A DNA stretch of 60,238 nucleotides. It comes from Anabaena sp. FACHB-1237. Its GTDB lineage: Bacteria; Cyanobacteriota; Cyanobacteriia; Cyanobacteriales; Nostocaceae. Each line of letters starts with the position of its first letter. The first letter of the stretch is position 1. The position numbers and the translations under genes were made by a program. The notes beneath the pieces were generated by a model. The model was not told where the DNA came from. It saw only the letters and a program-made list of their open reading frames with translations, and did not search any database. The stretch spans positions 1-60,238 of the forward strand of contig NZ_JACJPV010000026.1 of assembly GCF_014696225.1 (NCBI RefSeq), written 5' to 3'. This document shows, piece by piece, positions 35,788 through 45,073 of this stretch.

Positions 35788-36792
35788 ATGGGTACTCTTT
35801 ACATTTCACAAGCAGATTCTTTTATTGGTAAAGTTGATGAAAGAATTAATGTCAAATTCGATAAGCAAACTATCATAGATGTACCATTTATTAAATTAGA
35901 TGGTGTGGTGGTTTTAGGTCGTTCTACTATTTCTCCTGCTGTTGTTTCTGAGTTGATGATTCGTCATATTCCTCTATCTTTTATTGATGAAAGAGGTCAT
36001 TATTTAGGACAGTTACAACCGGAAATGTCTGGTAATATTTTTGTGAGAAAATCTCAATGGCAAGCTGCGGGAAATACTCCTCAATCTGTTCATGTTGTCC
36101 AGGGTTTTGTCAGAGGTAAATTAAAAAATTATCGGCAACTTTTGGTACGTCGTCAACGAGAATTTGATCATCTTGATTTGTCTGCTGATATTACTCGTTT
36201 GGAAAATATTATTGCGGCCATTGATAAAACAGAAAATATTGATTCCTTACGAGGTTTAGAGGGTGCTGGTAGTGCTGTTTATTTTGGTTGTTTTAATAGC
36301 TTAATTCTTAATCCTAATTTTGAATTTACTAAGCGTGTTCGTCGTCCACCTACTGACCCTGTAAATTCTCTGCTTAGTTTTGGCTATTCTTTGTTGCGTC
36401 ATGATATCCAATCTGCTGTAAATATTGTGGGTTTTGATCCTTATTTGGGATATCTACATTTTGATCGTTATAATCGTCCTTCTTTGGCACTAGATTTAAT
36501 GGAAGAGTTTAGACCTTTGGTGGTTGATTCTTTGGTTTTGACTTTGTTGAATAAACAATTTTTAAAGCCGGATGATTTTATTAGCGAACCTTTGAGTAAT
36601 GCTGTTTCTCTTACTGCTGAAGGTAGGAAAATTTTTCTCACTAATTATGAGAAGAAAAAACAATCGGAGTTTAAACATCCAGTGATGGGTAAAAAATGTA
36701 CTTATCGAGAATCTTTTGAGTTACAAGCTAGGTTGTTAGCTAAGTATTTAATGGGAACAACTGATAAGTATCCTCCTTTATTTTTGAAGTAA
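35788..36792 (+). CDS. cas1: CRISPR integrase Cas1 (type I-D)
   Basis: 334 residues from the ATG at 35788, preceded by TGAGGA; an in-frame TTG two codons earlier is less likely. It begins MGTLYISQADSFIGKVDERI, as I-D/I-B Cas1 proteins do. The metal-binding residues are in GLEGAGSAVYFG (Glu), GYLHFDRYNRPSLALDLMEEFRP (His, Asp/Glu). With Cas2 it integrates new spacers at the leader end. Cas1, Cas2 and the leader follow each other without other genes. Confidence 0.96.
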   Translation: MGTLYISQADSFIGKVDERINVKFDKQTIIDVPFIKLDGVVVLGRSTISPAVVSELMIRHIPLSFIDERGHYLGQLQPEMSGNIFVRKSQWQAAGNTPQSVHVVQGFVRGKLKNYRQLLVRRQREFDHLDLSADITRLENIIAAIDKTENIDSLRGLEGAGSAVYFGCFNSLILNPNFEFTKRVRRPPTDPVNSLLSFGYSLLRHDIQSAVNIVGFDPYLGYLHFDRYNRPSLALDLMEEFRPLVVDSLVLTLLNKQFLKPDDFISEPLSNAVSLTAEGRKIFLTNYEKKKQSEFKHPVMGKKCTYRESFELQARLLAKYLMGTTDKYPPLFLK

Positions 36793-36896
36793 GAAGGTGA
36801 CAGTTGACGGGTAACAGTAAGTGACAAAAAGTCACAAGTCCCAGCAAAAAGAGAAGAGTGTGTTTTTACCAATTACCAATCACCAATTATCAATTT

Positions 36897-37169
36897 ATGA
36901 ATCTTGTGGTTTCTTATGATATTTCTGAAGATAAACGACGCACTAAAATTCACAATATCCTCAAGTCTTATGGACAATGGGTACAATATAGTATTTTTGA
37001 ATGTGAATTGACTGATACTGAGTATGCTAAACTGCGATCGCGTCTGAATAAACTGATTAAGTCTGATACCGATAGCATCCGTTTTTATTTCCTTTGTGCT
37101 TGCTGTCATGGTAAAATAGAAAGAATTGGTGGTGAACAACCCCGCGATCATACTGTTTTCTTTGCTTGA
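36897..37169 (+). CDS. cas2: CRISPR integrase subunit Cas2
   Basis: 90 residues from the ATG at 36897 (MNLVVSYDISEDKRRTKIH). The 13 codons open upstream are the intergenic ATTACCAATCACC simple repeat and are rejected. The ferredoxin-like fold is marked by VVSYDISEDKRR (Asp), YGQWVQYSIFECEL and the end IGGEQPRDHTVFFA. It is the scaffold for Cas1 in spacer acquisition. It ends 227 bp before the first repeat. Confidence 0.95.
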   Translation: MNLVVSYDISEDKRRTKIHNILKSYGQWVQYSIFECELTDTEYAKLRSRLNKLIKSDTDSIRFYFLCACCHGKIERIGGEQPRDHTVFFA

Positions 37170-37396
37170 TGCGCGGATGGGTGGGTGTAAAAAATCTAGG
37201 TGGGCAAAAAATGGCTGGAATGTTTTCTACATCAGCTTTTGATATGTTTTATCCAAGTTACCCACCCGCGCACTTTACACTGTAAGGTTTTCATTGATTT
37301 TCCCTCTTGACACAATTCTTGGAATCAACTATAATTATGGCATCCGCGCAACCGAACCTTGAAAACTAAATATACCAAGGCTTTCAGAACCCTGCT
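37170..37396 (+). promoter_or_regulatory. CRISPR leader
   Basis: 227 bp between the cas2 stop and the first repeat. The first ~110 bp are not AT-rich and hold GGGTGGGTGTAAAA and, ~70 bp later, TTACCCACCCGCGCACTTTACAC, an imperfect inverted match that could pair. The second half carries the promoter. The position of the leader on the cas2 side agrees with the degenerate last repeat at the far end. Confidence 0.8.
37307..37335 (+). promoter_or_regulatory. Consensus sigma70 promoter of the CRISPR array
   Basis: TTGACA (37307-37312), a 17-bp spacer and TATAAT (37330-37335): a perfect consensus match in both boxes and spacing. Transcription should start near 37342, about 55 nt before the first repeat, and run into the array on the plus strand. 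Confidence 0.85.
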
Positions 37397-40300
37397 ATTG
37401 CAATTTCTACTAATCCCTATTAGGGATTGAAACTTTTCCATCTTTTCCTTATTTATATGATCATCGGAATTGCAATTTCTACTAATCCCTATTAGGGATT
37501 GAAACTAGATGCTCAGAATTGGGCAAATTGGATTAACTCCAGGATTGCAATTTCTACTAATCCCTATTAGGGATTGAAACTCATAGTTCTCAAACATTCA
37601 TTCATAACCTCAGAAATTGCAATTTCTACTAATCCCTATTAGGGATTGAAACATTCCCAATTTATGGATGAAGCTAAGAAGAGACTTGAATTGCAATTTC
37701 TACTAATCCCTATTAGGGATTGAAACGTTGAATATGAAGCCGCTAAATACGGCTTTAGCATATTGCAATTTCTACTAATCCCTATTAGGGATTGAAACAA
37801 GCCAACTCCTCCCAAATTTCTCTATTTGCTCATATTGCAATTTCTACTAATCCCTATTAGGGATTGAAACAAATATTAGACTTGCTTTGGCTTGCTCATT
37901 TAGTGTTATTGCAATTTCTACTAATCCCTATTAGGGATTGAAACAAGAAAACTGCTAATCTTCTTAGTTCGGAGGGTGATATTGCAATTTCTACTAATCC
38001 CTATTAGGGATTGAAACTATGAAAACACATAAAATTATCAGGAATGAATCAGGCTATTATTGCAATTTCTACTAATCCCTATTAGGGATTGAAACAGTCT
38101 GCTGATGTGGCTAAAACCCTTATGGCTATTGAATTGCAATTTCTACTAATCCCTATTAGGGATTGAAACCACGATAGCTATAGCAGAATCAGGACAAAAA
38201 CACATTATTATTGCAATTTCTACTAATCCCTATTAGGGATTGAAACTCTTAATTGAAGATTTAAAAATTAAAGATTTAGTATTGCAATTTCTACTAATCC
38301 CTATTAGGGATTGAAACTTTACGCTTCCTTTAAACCTATCTTGCTCTATTAGAATTGCAATTTCTACTAATCCCTATTAGGGATTGAAACGTAACATCAC
38401 AAGCAGTCTTGTACAGCAAGAGTTAATTGCAATTTCTACTAATCCCTATTAGGGATTGAAACAAGATTGAAACCATTGATAAGGAAGGGAAAAAAATTGA
38501 TTGCAATTTCTACTAATCCCTATTAGGGATTGAAACCTTTTTTACCTGATACTTGTTTGGCTTCTTCGCGGTAGATTGCAATTTCTACTAATCCCTATTA
38601 GGGATTGAAACCGTCTTTCCTCCTTCCAAGATCATCTGCTTCAGAAATTGCAATTTCTACTAATCCCTATTAGGGATTGAAACAAATATTTACGGAAACT
38701 GCACTTTTAAGCGTGTTTAAGGTGATTGCAATTTCTACTAATCCCTATTAGGGATTGAAACATCCTCGTGTAACTCCCACATTCCACGACGAAATATTGC
38801 AATTTCTACTAATCCCTATTAGGGATTGAAACAGGGATAATGGCAGCGACTAACCTTATTCCTAAAAATTGCAATTTCTACTAATCCCTATTAGGGATTG
38901 AAACGGTACTCTCTCTTTGTGAATACTTGTTTTTCAACAGAATCATTGCAATTTCTACTAATCCCTATTAGGGATTGAAACACAGAACCATCCACACCCG
39001 AAGCTAAACAGTGGGATTGCAATTTCTACTAATCCCTATTAGGGATTGAAACTCTTGCCTGCTTGTATTTAATTACTGTATCTTCTCCGATTGCAATTTC
39101 TACTAATCCCTATTAGGGATTGAAACAAATATTTCAGTAACTACTTCTATATTTACTGGTATTGCAATTTCTACTAATCCCTATTAGGGATTGAAACAGT
39201 ATGTAACCCAGCAAGTGAAACATTATATTAAAGCCAATTGCAATTTCTACTAATCCCTATTAGGGATTGAAACACTTAACTTACTAAAATGGAAAAGACT
39301 GTACTATCTATTGCAATTTCTACTAATCCCTATTAGGGATTGAAACATCGAAATGGAAGTCCTCTTCATGTACTTTTGAAATTGCAATTTCTACTAATCC
39401 CTATTAGGGATTGAAACAAGAAAACTTCTAATTTGAAACAGATATTGCTTTTTTATTGCAATTTCTACTAATCCCTATTAGGGATTGAAACAACCCAATC
39501 TTCATGAATATCAGCAGACATACCAATTGCAATTTCTACTAATCCCTATTAGGGATTGAAACATACCATCTTGAATTACGTGCATAACTAAAACCTCAAA
39601 TTGCAATTTCTACTAATCCCTATTAGGGATTGAAACAGGTCTAATAACCCTTACAACAGGATCAGGGGATAATTGCAATTTCTACTAATCCCTATTAGGG
39701 ATTGAAACGCTGTGGATAGCCATGCCTGTCCTTGGGGAGCAGTATTGCAATTTCTACTAATCCCTATTAGGGATTGAAACTGGATACCCAAACCCGCAAC
39801 GCAAAACAAAATAGCATTGCAATTTCTACTAATCCCTATTAGGGATTGAAACAAAACTCTTCATCTCTTAATAGGCGATAGCCTTGTTATTGCAATTTCT
39901 ACTAATCCCTATTAGGGATTGAAACCTATTACCCCAAAGGGATTGACGCACCCAATGGGATTGCAATTTCTACTAATCCCTATTAGGGATTGAAACCTTG
40001 TTTAAGTTTCATACGCTCTCTAAATTTTTTTCATTGCAATTTCTACTAATCCCTATTAGGGATTGAAACGCTTACCTTCACTAGTGTTATAGCTCCGCTT
40101 TGTCATTGCAATTTCTACTAATCCCTATTAGGGATTGAAACTAGTTTCTCGGTCACGACTCCTGATTTTTTTTCCCTATTGCAATTTCTACTAATCCCTA
40201 TTAGGGATTGAAACAAACATTTTTATCTCCTTATTTGTGTATTTTCATTGCAATTTCTACTAATCCCTATTAGGGATTGAAACAAATCTATGACTGCACC

Positions 40301-40497
40301 AATATTAACTTTACCTCCAATTGCAATTTCTACTAATCCCTATTAGGGATTGAAACTTGTACGATGTAAACATCGGAAAACAAGGCTAGATTGCAATTTC
40401 TACTAATCCCTATTAGGGATTGAAACAGTGCGATCGCTCAAGTCGCCCCAAGTTAGCCCGATTGCAATTTCTAATAATCCCTATTAGGGATAGAAAG
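37397..40497 (+). CRISPR. Type I-D CRISPR array: 43 repeats, 42 spacers
   Basis: The repeat is 37 nt. It begins ATTGCAATTTCTAC, has an 8-bp palindromic core AATCCCTA/TAGGGATT and ends GATTGAAAC. I counted 42 identical-looking copies plus a terminal one at 40461-40497 with three changes (two in the 3' part, giving GATAGAAAG). The period is 69-77 nt, so spacers are 32-40 nt. The plus-strand orientation is supported by the leader promoter, the AUUGAAAC handle and the degenerate copy at the 3' end. The CTACTAATCCC-GGGA-TGAAAC pattern resembles the I-D repeat of Synechocystis CRISPR1. All spacers look unique. Confidence 0.98.
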
Positions 40498-40498
40498 T

Positions 40499-40663
40499 GA
40501 AATTCACAGTGCAGAACATTTAATCGCAATTGCTTTATCAGGAAATCCTCCATCTGAAATTGCAGAAAAACTCAAGGATTTATTTGTAAAAATCAATATT
40601 CATAAATATTTTGCCTGTGGTGGTTTAGTATTTGATGCAGCTAAAATTGAAATTCTTAGGTAG
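40499..40663 (+). pseudogene. C-terminal fragment of an unidentified protein directly after the array
   Basis: Two bases after the last repeat an open frame encodes ~54 residues (EIHSAEHLIAIALSGNPPSE to KIEILR) and ends in TAG. It has protein-like composition and no start codon, so it seems to be the tail of a gene whose 5' part was lost or displaced when the array formed or expanded. I do not recognise the family. Confidence 0.5.
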
Positions 40664-40826
40664 AAATTAACTTGACTAAAAAACTGATAATAAAATTTTA
40701 ATGGTAAATAACCATCGTCTTCACCTGAATATAAACATTCAGTTTTTTCGGCAAAACATTGAAAAGCGATCGCTTATTTTATGATATTATAATCACATTC
40801 AATCCTCAACTTATTGAACATCAATA

Positions 40827-41633
40827 ATGGTACAACCGCGTAAACAATTTGCCCAACATTGGTTAAAAAGCGATAAAGCCCTAAACGCCATAGTCAAAGC
40901 AGCCGACTGTCAAAAAACCGATAGAATATTAGAAATAGGGCCAGGTACAGGAATTTTAACTAAGAGATTATTACCCTTAGTAGAATCTTTATTAGCAGTA
41001 GAAATTGATCGAGATTTATGTAAATTACTAGTAAAACAAATAGGAAGTAAAGAAAATTTCTTACTATTACAAGGTGATTTTCTGGAACTAGATATACCAG
41101 CCCAAATTGGTAATTTCCCCAAGTTCCAAAATCAAAATAAAGTAGTAGCTAATATCCCCTACAACATCACAGGTCCAATTATTGAAAGATTACTGGGCAC
41201 GATCGCTGATCCTAATCCTCAACCTTTTGACTCTATTGTATTATTAATTCAGAAAGAAGTAGCGGAAAGATTATATGCTAAACCTAGTACAAGAGACTTC
41301 GGAGCGTTATCAGTTAGAGTACAATATTTAGCGGATTGTGAGTTAATTTCTATCGTGCCCGCAACAGCTTTTTATCCACCTCCTAAAGTTGATTCTGCGG
41401 TAGTACGTTTGTCACCTAAACAAATAGAAATACCCGCAGAAGATCCCAAAAAATTAGCAACTTTAGTTAAGTTAGGATTTGCCTCTAAGCGAAAAATGTT
41501 AAGAAATAATTTAGAATCAGTAATTGACCGCGATCGCTTGACACAATTAATGGAAAAATTAGCCATAAATCCCCAAGTTAGGGCTGAGGATCTCAGTGTT
41601 CAACAATGGGTAACTTTGGTAAATAGTATCTAA
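40827..41633 (+). CDS. rsmA: 16S rRNA dimethyladenosine transferase RsmA (KsgA)
   Basis: 268 residues. It has SAM-binding motif I EIGPGTGILTKRLL, VEIDRDLCKLL, catalytic motif IV NIPYNITGPI and AFYPPPKVDSAVVRL. It dimethylates the two adjacent adenines near the 3' end of 16S rRNA (A1518/A1519) during small-subunit assembly. It starts at MVQPRKQFAQHWL, and ispE follows by 20 bp, the usual cyanobacterial pairing. Confidence 0.97.
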   Translation: MVQPRKQFAQHWLKSDKALNAIVKAADCQKTDRILEIGPGTGILTKRLLPLVESLLAVEIDRDLCKLLVKQIGSKENFLLLQGDFLELDIPAQIGNFPKFQNQNKVVANIPYNITGPIIERLLGTIADPNPQPFDSIVLLIQKEVAERLYAKPSTRDFGALSVRVQYLADCELISIVPATAFYPPPKVDSAVVRLSPKQIEIPAEDPKKLATLVKLGFASKRKMLRNNLESVIDRDRLTQLMEKLAINPQVRAEDLSVQQWVTLVNSI

Positions 41634-41653
41634 ATTTGTAACATGATAATGAT

Positions 41654-42601
41654 ATGAGGAAGTACAAATTAATCGCCCCGGCTAAAATCAATTTATATTT
41701 AGAAATCATCGGTAGTCGTGCAGATGGTTTTCATGAGTTAGCCATGATTTTGCAAAGTATCAATTTAGCTGATGAAATTGAAATTCACGCTGCAAGTACA
41801 GAAAATATTCGCATTTATTGTCAACATCCCCAAGTACCCAATGATAAAACTAATTTAGTTTATCGCGCTGCGGAATTAATGACTAAAGAATTTCCCGATG
41901 CTTTTAATAATTTTGGTGGCGTGGATATTACACTGATAAAAAATATTCCTGTGGCTGCTGGTTTAGCCGGAGGTTCAACAAATGCAGCCGCCATATTGGT
42001 GGGAATTGATCTACTTTGGAACTTAGGATTAACAGAATCAGAACTACAACAACTAGGCGGAAAATTGGGTTCTGACGTACCATTTTGTATTGCAGGAGGA
42101 ACAGCGATCGCTACAGGAAGAGGAGAAAAACTTTCACCTTTACCAACTGTAGATAATTTGCATATTGTCTTAGGAAAATATCGCAGTTTAGAAGTTTCTA
42201 CACCTTGGGCTTATAAAAGTTATCGAGAAAAATTTGGACATACATATATTGCAGATCAAGATAGTTTAGCAGCCCGATCTCATGCCTTCCATTCTGAAGC
42301 AATGGTTAAAGCAATTTATAATCACAATATAGGAGAAATTGCCCACCAATTACACAATGATTTAGAAAAAGTTGTCTTACCAGCCTATCCTCAAGTATTG
42401 CGATTAAGAGAATTATTTGCAGCACAACCACAAGTTTTAAATACCATGATGTCTGGTTCTGGACCTTCAGTATTTGCTATTGTAGAATCAGCATCACAAG
42501 CAGAAATAGTTAAACAAAAAATCAGATCAGCAATTCCTGATCCAGATTTAGAATTGTTTACAACTCACACCATTGAACATGGAATAGAAATCAGTTCTTA
42601 A
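41654..42601 (+). CDS. ispE: 4-diphosphocytidyl-2-C-methyl-D-erythritol kinase
   Basis: 315 residues of the GHMP kinase family. It has APAKINLYLEIIGSRADGFHEL at the N-terminus, ATP-binding PVAAGLAGGSTNAAAIL, SDVPFCIAGGTAIATGRGE and MMSGSGPSVFAIV. It phosphorylates CDP-methylerythritol in the MEP route to isoprenoids, hence carotenoids and phytol. It is co-directional with rsmA at 20 bp and probably co-transcribed. Confidence 0.97.
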   Translation: MRKYKLIAPAKINLYLEIIGSRADGFHELAMILQSINLADEIEIHAASTENIRIYCQHPQVPNDKTNLVYRAAELMTKEFPDAFNNFGGVDITLIKNIPVAAGLAGGSTNAAAILVGIDLLWNLGLTESELQQLGGKLGSDVPFCIAGGTAIATGRGEKLSPLPTVDNLHIVLGKYRSLEVSTPWAYKSYREKFGHTYIADQDSLAARSHAFHSEAMVKAIYNHNIGEIAHQLHNDLEKVVLPAYPQVLRLRELFAAQPQVLNTMMSGSGPSVFAIVESASQAEIVKQKIRSAIPDPDLELFTTHTIEHGIEISS

Positions 42602-42697
42602 TTTATTAATCACCAAAATTATAGTAGTGCAAGCATCTTGCTTGCATAACTGATCAAAATTAACAACAACATCACAATTTAATCATCATTAACTAAC

Positions 42698-43018
42698 ATG
42701 AACGAAACCAAACAAAACCAAATTAAAGATGAATCTAAAAAGCTAGAAGCCAATCCCGTGCGTTGTTTTACAGGATCAGCAATTGCAGCAGGATTATCTT
42801 TTGCAGCATATTCATTAATGATAGCGATCGCCACAACATTCGCTAAAAAACCCATTCATACCGATAATCAAGTTGTATACAATATTAGTTCCGCAGTCAG
42901 AACATTAGTAGTAGGAATTATTGCTTTAGGTGCAGGAGTATTTGGTATAGTAGCTTTGGGTTTATTAGCATTAGGAATACAATTATTTCTGCAACAATTA
43001 GCCAAACCGAAAACCTAA
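42698..43018 (+). CDS. DUF3082 membrane protein
   Basis: 106 residues. After a polar N-terminus (LEANPVRCFTGSAIAAGLSFA) there are two membrane segments, roughly residues 27-48 and 70-95, typical of DUF3082, found in cyanobacteria and plastids. No function is known. It follows ispE by ~95 bp on the same strand, the order often seen with rsmA-ispE. It is followed directly by a 33-nt palindrome that may end the transcript. Confidence 0.85.
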   Translation: MNETKQNQIKDESKKLEANPVRCFTGSAIAAGLSFAAYSLMIAIATTFAKKPIHTDNQVVYNISSAVRTLVVGIIALGAGVFGIVALGLLALGIQLFLQQLAKPKT

Positions 43019-43024
43019 CTATTC

Positions 43025-43057
43025 AGATACCCGACTTCTTGAAGAAGTCGGGTATCT
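43025..43057. repeat. 33-nt perfect palindrome, copy 4
   Basis: AGATACCCGACTTCTT, one base, then the exact complement. The A-T pair at position 5 is the third pairing seen at that site. It starts 6 bp after the DUF3082 stop and could act as its terminator or 3' stabiliser. Confidence 0.85.
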
Positions 43058-43081
43058 TGATTATTGATTATTGATTATTGA

Positions 43082-43951
43082 TTATACATTTGCTAATTGT
43101 AAAGGTTTGATCATTGAATGCAATTTATTATTGCCATTATTACTTATTAATTGATGTTTTTTCCGCCAATTATTCGGTGATAAACCATGATGTTGGCGAA
43201 ATTGACGGGAAAAATGACAAACATTTTGATACCCTAATTTAATAGCTATATCTTCAATAGTTTGATCAGTATTTTCTAGTAAAGACAAAGCAGCTACCAT
43301 TCTTCTTTTCACTATCCAAGCATTAACACTTTCCCCTGTTTGTTTAGCTACTTGATGAGTTAAATAAGGTGAAGAATAACCCACAGCAGCAGCTACATCT
43401 GATAAAGTAATACCTTCATGATAATGAGCTTCAATGTATTCAAAAACATTTTTAAAATGCGGAATATTCGGGAAAATTGATAGAGAAGAAACCGTGTTTG
43501 TCTTTATATTTTCTGTTTGTTTACTATTCATAGCTTTCATAGTGTACCAGTTTTTAAATAAATCTTGTTTTTGTAGTCTAATAGCGATTGACCTTAATAA
43601 CTCATCCACACTAGCATCTATAGTAGCAGGTTTAGATAAATAATCATCTGCCCCTAAATCCATTGCTTTCCTTACAGTTTCCTGGGTATTACTAGCACTA
43701 AAAAAGATAAAAGGAATAATTGCTGTTAGTGGATCTTCCCGCAAATTACTTAAAACAGTAAAACCATCAATATCTGGTATTAAAACATCACAAACTACTA
43801 AATCTGGGGCATATTCCTGAGCTAATTTTAACCCAAGAATACCATCTTCCGCAGCGATCGCAAAATATCCTTTAGATATCAAAGCATCTAATACTAAATT
43901 ACGAGTATTTATATCATTTTCAATGACAAGAATTTTCTTTTGTGCGTTCAT
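43082..43951 (-). CDS. Response regulator with AraC-type DNA-binding domain
   Basis: 289 residues. The receiver domain (1-~125) has acidic pair IENDIN, phospho-acceptor Asp in DLVVCDVLIPDIDGF, Ser/Thr switch in FFSAS and lysine in YLSKPATID. A linker leads to an AraC/XylS helix-turn-helix pair (~185-275) with ITLSDVAAAVGYSSPYLTHQV and IEDIAIKLGYQNVCHFSRQFRQHHGLSPNNWR. It is a phosphorylation-controlled activator or repressor. No cognate kinase is nearby. It is divergent from the HetP-like gene across ~670 bp. Confidence 0.92.
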   Translation of the reverse strand: MNAQKKILVIENDINTRNLVLDALISKGYFAIAAEDGILGLKLAQEYAPDLVVCDVLIPDIDGFTVLSNLREDPLTAIIPFIFFSASNTQETVRKAMDLGADDYLSKPATIDASVDELLRSIAIRLQKQDLFKNWYTMKAMNSKQTENIKTNTVSSLSIFPNIPHFKNVFEYIEAHYHEGITLSDVAAAVGYSSPYLTHQVAKQTGESVNAWIVKRRMVAALSLLENTDQTIEDIAIKLGYQNVCHFSRQFRQHHGLSPNNWRKKHQLISNNGNNKLHSMIKPLQLANV

Positions 43952-44623
43952 AATTCCGATTGCAATACTAAATTTTGGATGATGAAAATCATTAAGTTTT
44001 AATAAGTTTGATGTTAATTGATTTTACCGATCACAGATCAATAATTTCATGAGAATTGCATTAGTCAACAGCCCTGCATTTCTCTAACTTATTCATGCTT
44101 AATAATTCTATAAATTCTTAATTATTTAGCGAAAATTACCAACATTCACTAAATTTAATTCAGTTTTGATTGAACTATGGAACAATATTACAAATCATCT
44201 ATCATAAGGAGTATATTTTCCCTATGATCAAATTCATCAATTACCCCTATAGAAGAATAAGGGTTTCAGCTACATCTTGTATAAGTCTTAATAAAAAATC
44301 ATCCATAGGATAGTTGACTTATTACCAAACTTAGGTAATTAGTTGAGAGATTAACAGAGAAGATTAAAAACAAAAAAATAGACAAGTAAATCAAAAAATA
44401 GTTCATGTATTTTCTATACAAATTTGACTAATCTTAAGCAAGAAGTTCATTTTGCAATACGGTTAATATTTTGGGTTGATTTATCTATAGATATCAACAG
44501 ATATCAACATTAATATTTTGATTCTTGTTGTAATTATTAGATAAATCAGCCTCTCACTTCACTACACTAAAAAAGTCCTAAGCAAAAACAAATTAAATCT
44601 ACTTACACGAGGATGATCAATAT
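43952..44623. other. Long intergenic region upstream of the HetP-like gene
   Basis: About 670 bp, AT-rich, with no repeats of families A-D. It must contain promoters for the AraC-type regulator and the HetP-like gene. A small ORF with an AAGGAG site lies at 44224. Long upstream regions are typical of developmentally regulated heterocyst genes; I found no clear NtcA or DIF motif. Confidence 0.5.
44224..44313 (+). CDS. Possible 29-residue small protein
   Basis: An ATG at 44224 follows AAGGAG by 12 bases and opens 29 codons (MIKFINYPYRRIRVSATSC to KKSSIG). It is basic and has no motif that I know. It could also be part of the leader of the HetP-like gene. Low certainty. Confidence 0.25.
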   Translation: MIKFINYPYRRIRVSATSCISLNKKSSIG

Positions 44624-44923
44624 ATGGCTCACAATATCAGTCACAATCTTACACAAAACTTGACTAACTCAGTTAATAAACAAATCAAAACAGAACAGAT
44701 AGAACAAATTATTAAAGCCATCATATCTGGCAAATATTCGTGGGCTTGTGTATTAATGTTACAATTTTCTGGTTATGATCCTGTAGATTATATTCCCTAT
44801 CGTACTTATATTAGATTACTCAAAAATAACTATTTATTGGGTAGTTCACCAACAAATCAACCTGATGTATCTAATATAAAAAATCTAGAAAGCATGAATA
44901 AAAAATCAACTTGTCTCACTTAA
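44624..44923 (+). CDS. HetP-like heterocyst commitment protein
   Basis: 99 residues. The HetP core is clear: [44 protein letters not shown], matching the conserved domain shared by HetP and its paralogues in heterocystous cyanobacteria. The N- and C-terminal flanks are polar and unconserved. In Anabaena HetP promotes commitment to heterocyst formation, and its paralogues modulate timing. Which paralogue this is cannot be told. It is followed by the trpC-like gene at 150 bp. Confidence 0.88.
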   Translation: MAHNISHNLTQNLTNSVNKQIKTEQIEQIIKAIISGKYSWACVLMLQFSGYDPVDYIPYRTYIRLLKNNYLLGSSPTNQPDVSNIKNLESMNKKSTCLT

Positions 44924-45073
44924 CAAAATCGGCACAAAATTCAAATTTCTGGTAATGTGTACATTGGTTATGTGTAAACAATATTATCCATAAATCAGGG
45001 TGTTTACACTAAATTTACCCAAACAAAACCGCAGCAATTAATTTACAGTAAATCTGATATATCATAAATAAAT

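Noticed and set aside
39651..39854. Minus-strand 67-residue frame repeating FQSLIGISRNCN
   Set aside because: It is the translation of CRISPR repeats read on the opposite strand; the periodic peptide comes from the 37-nt repeat.
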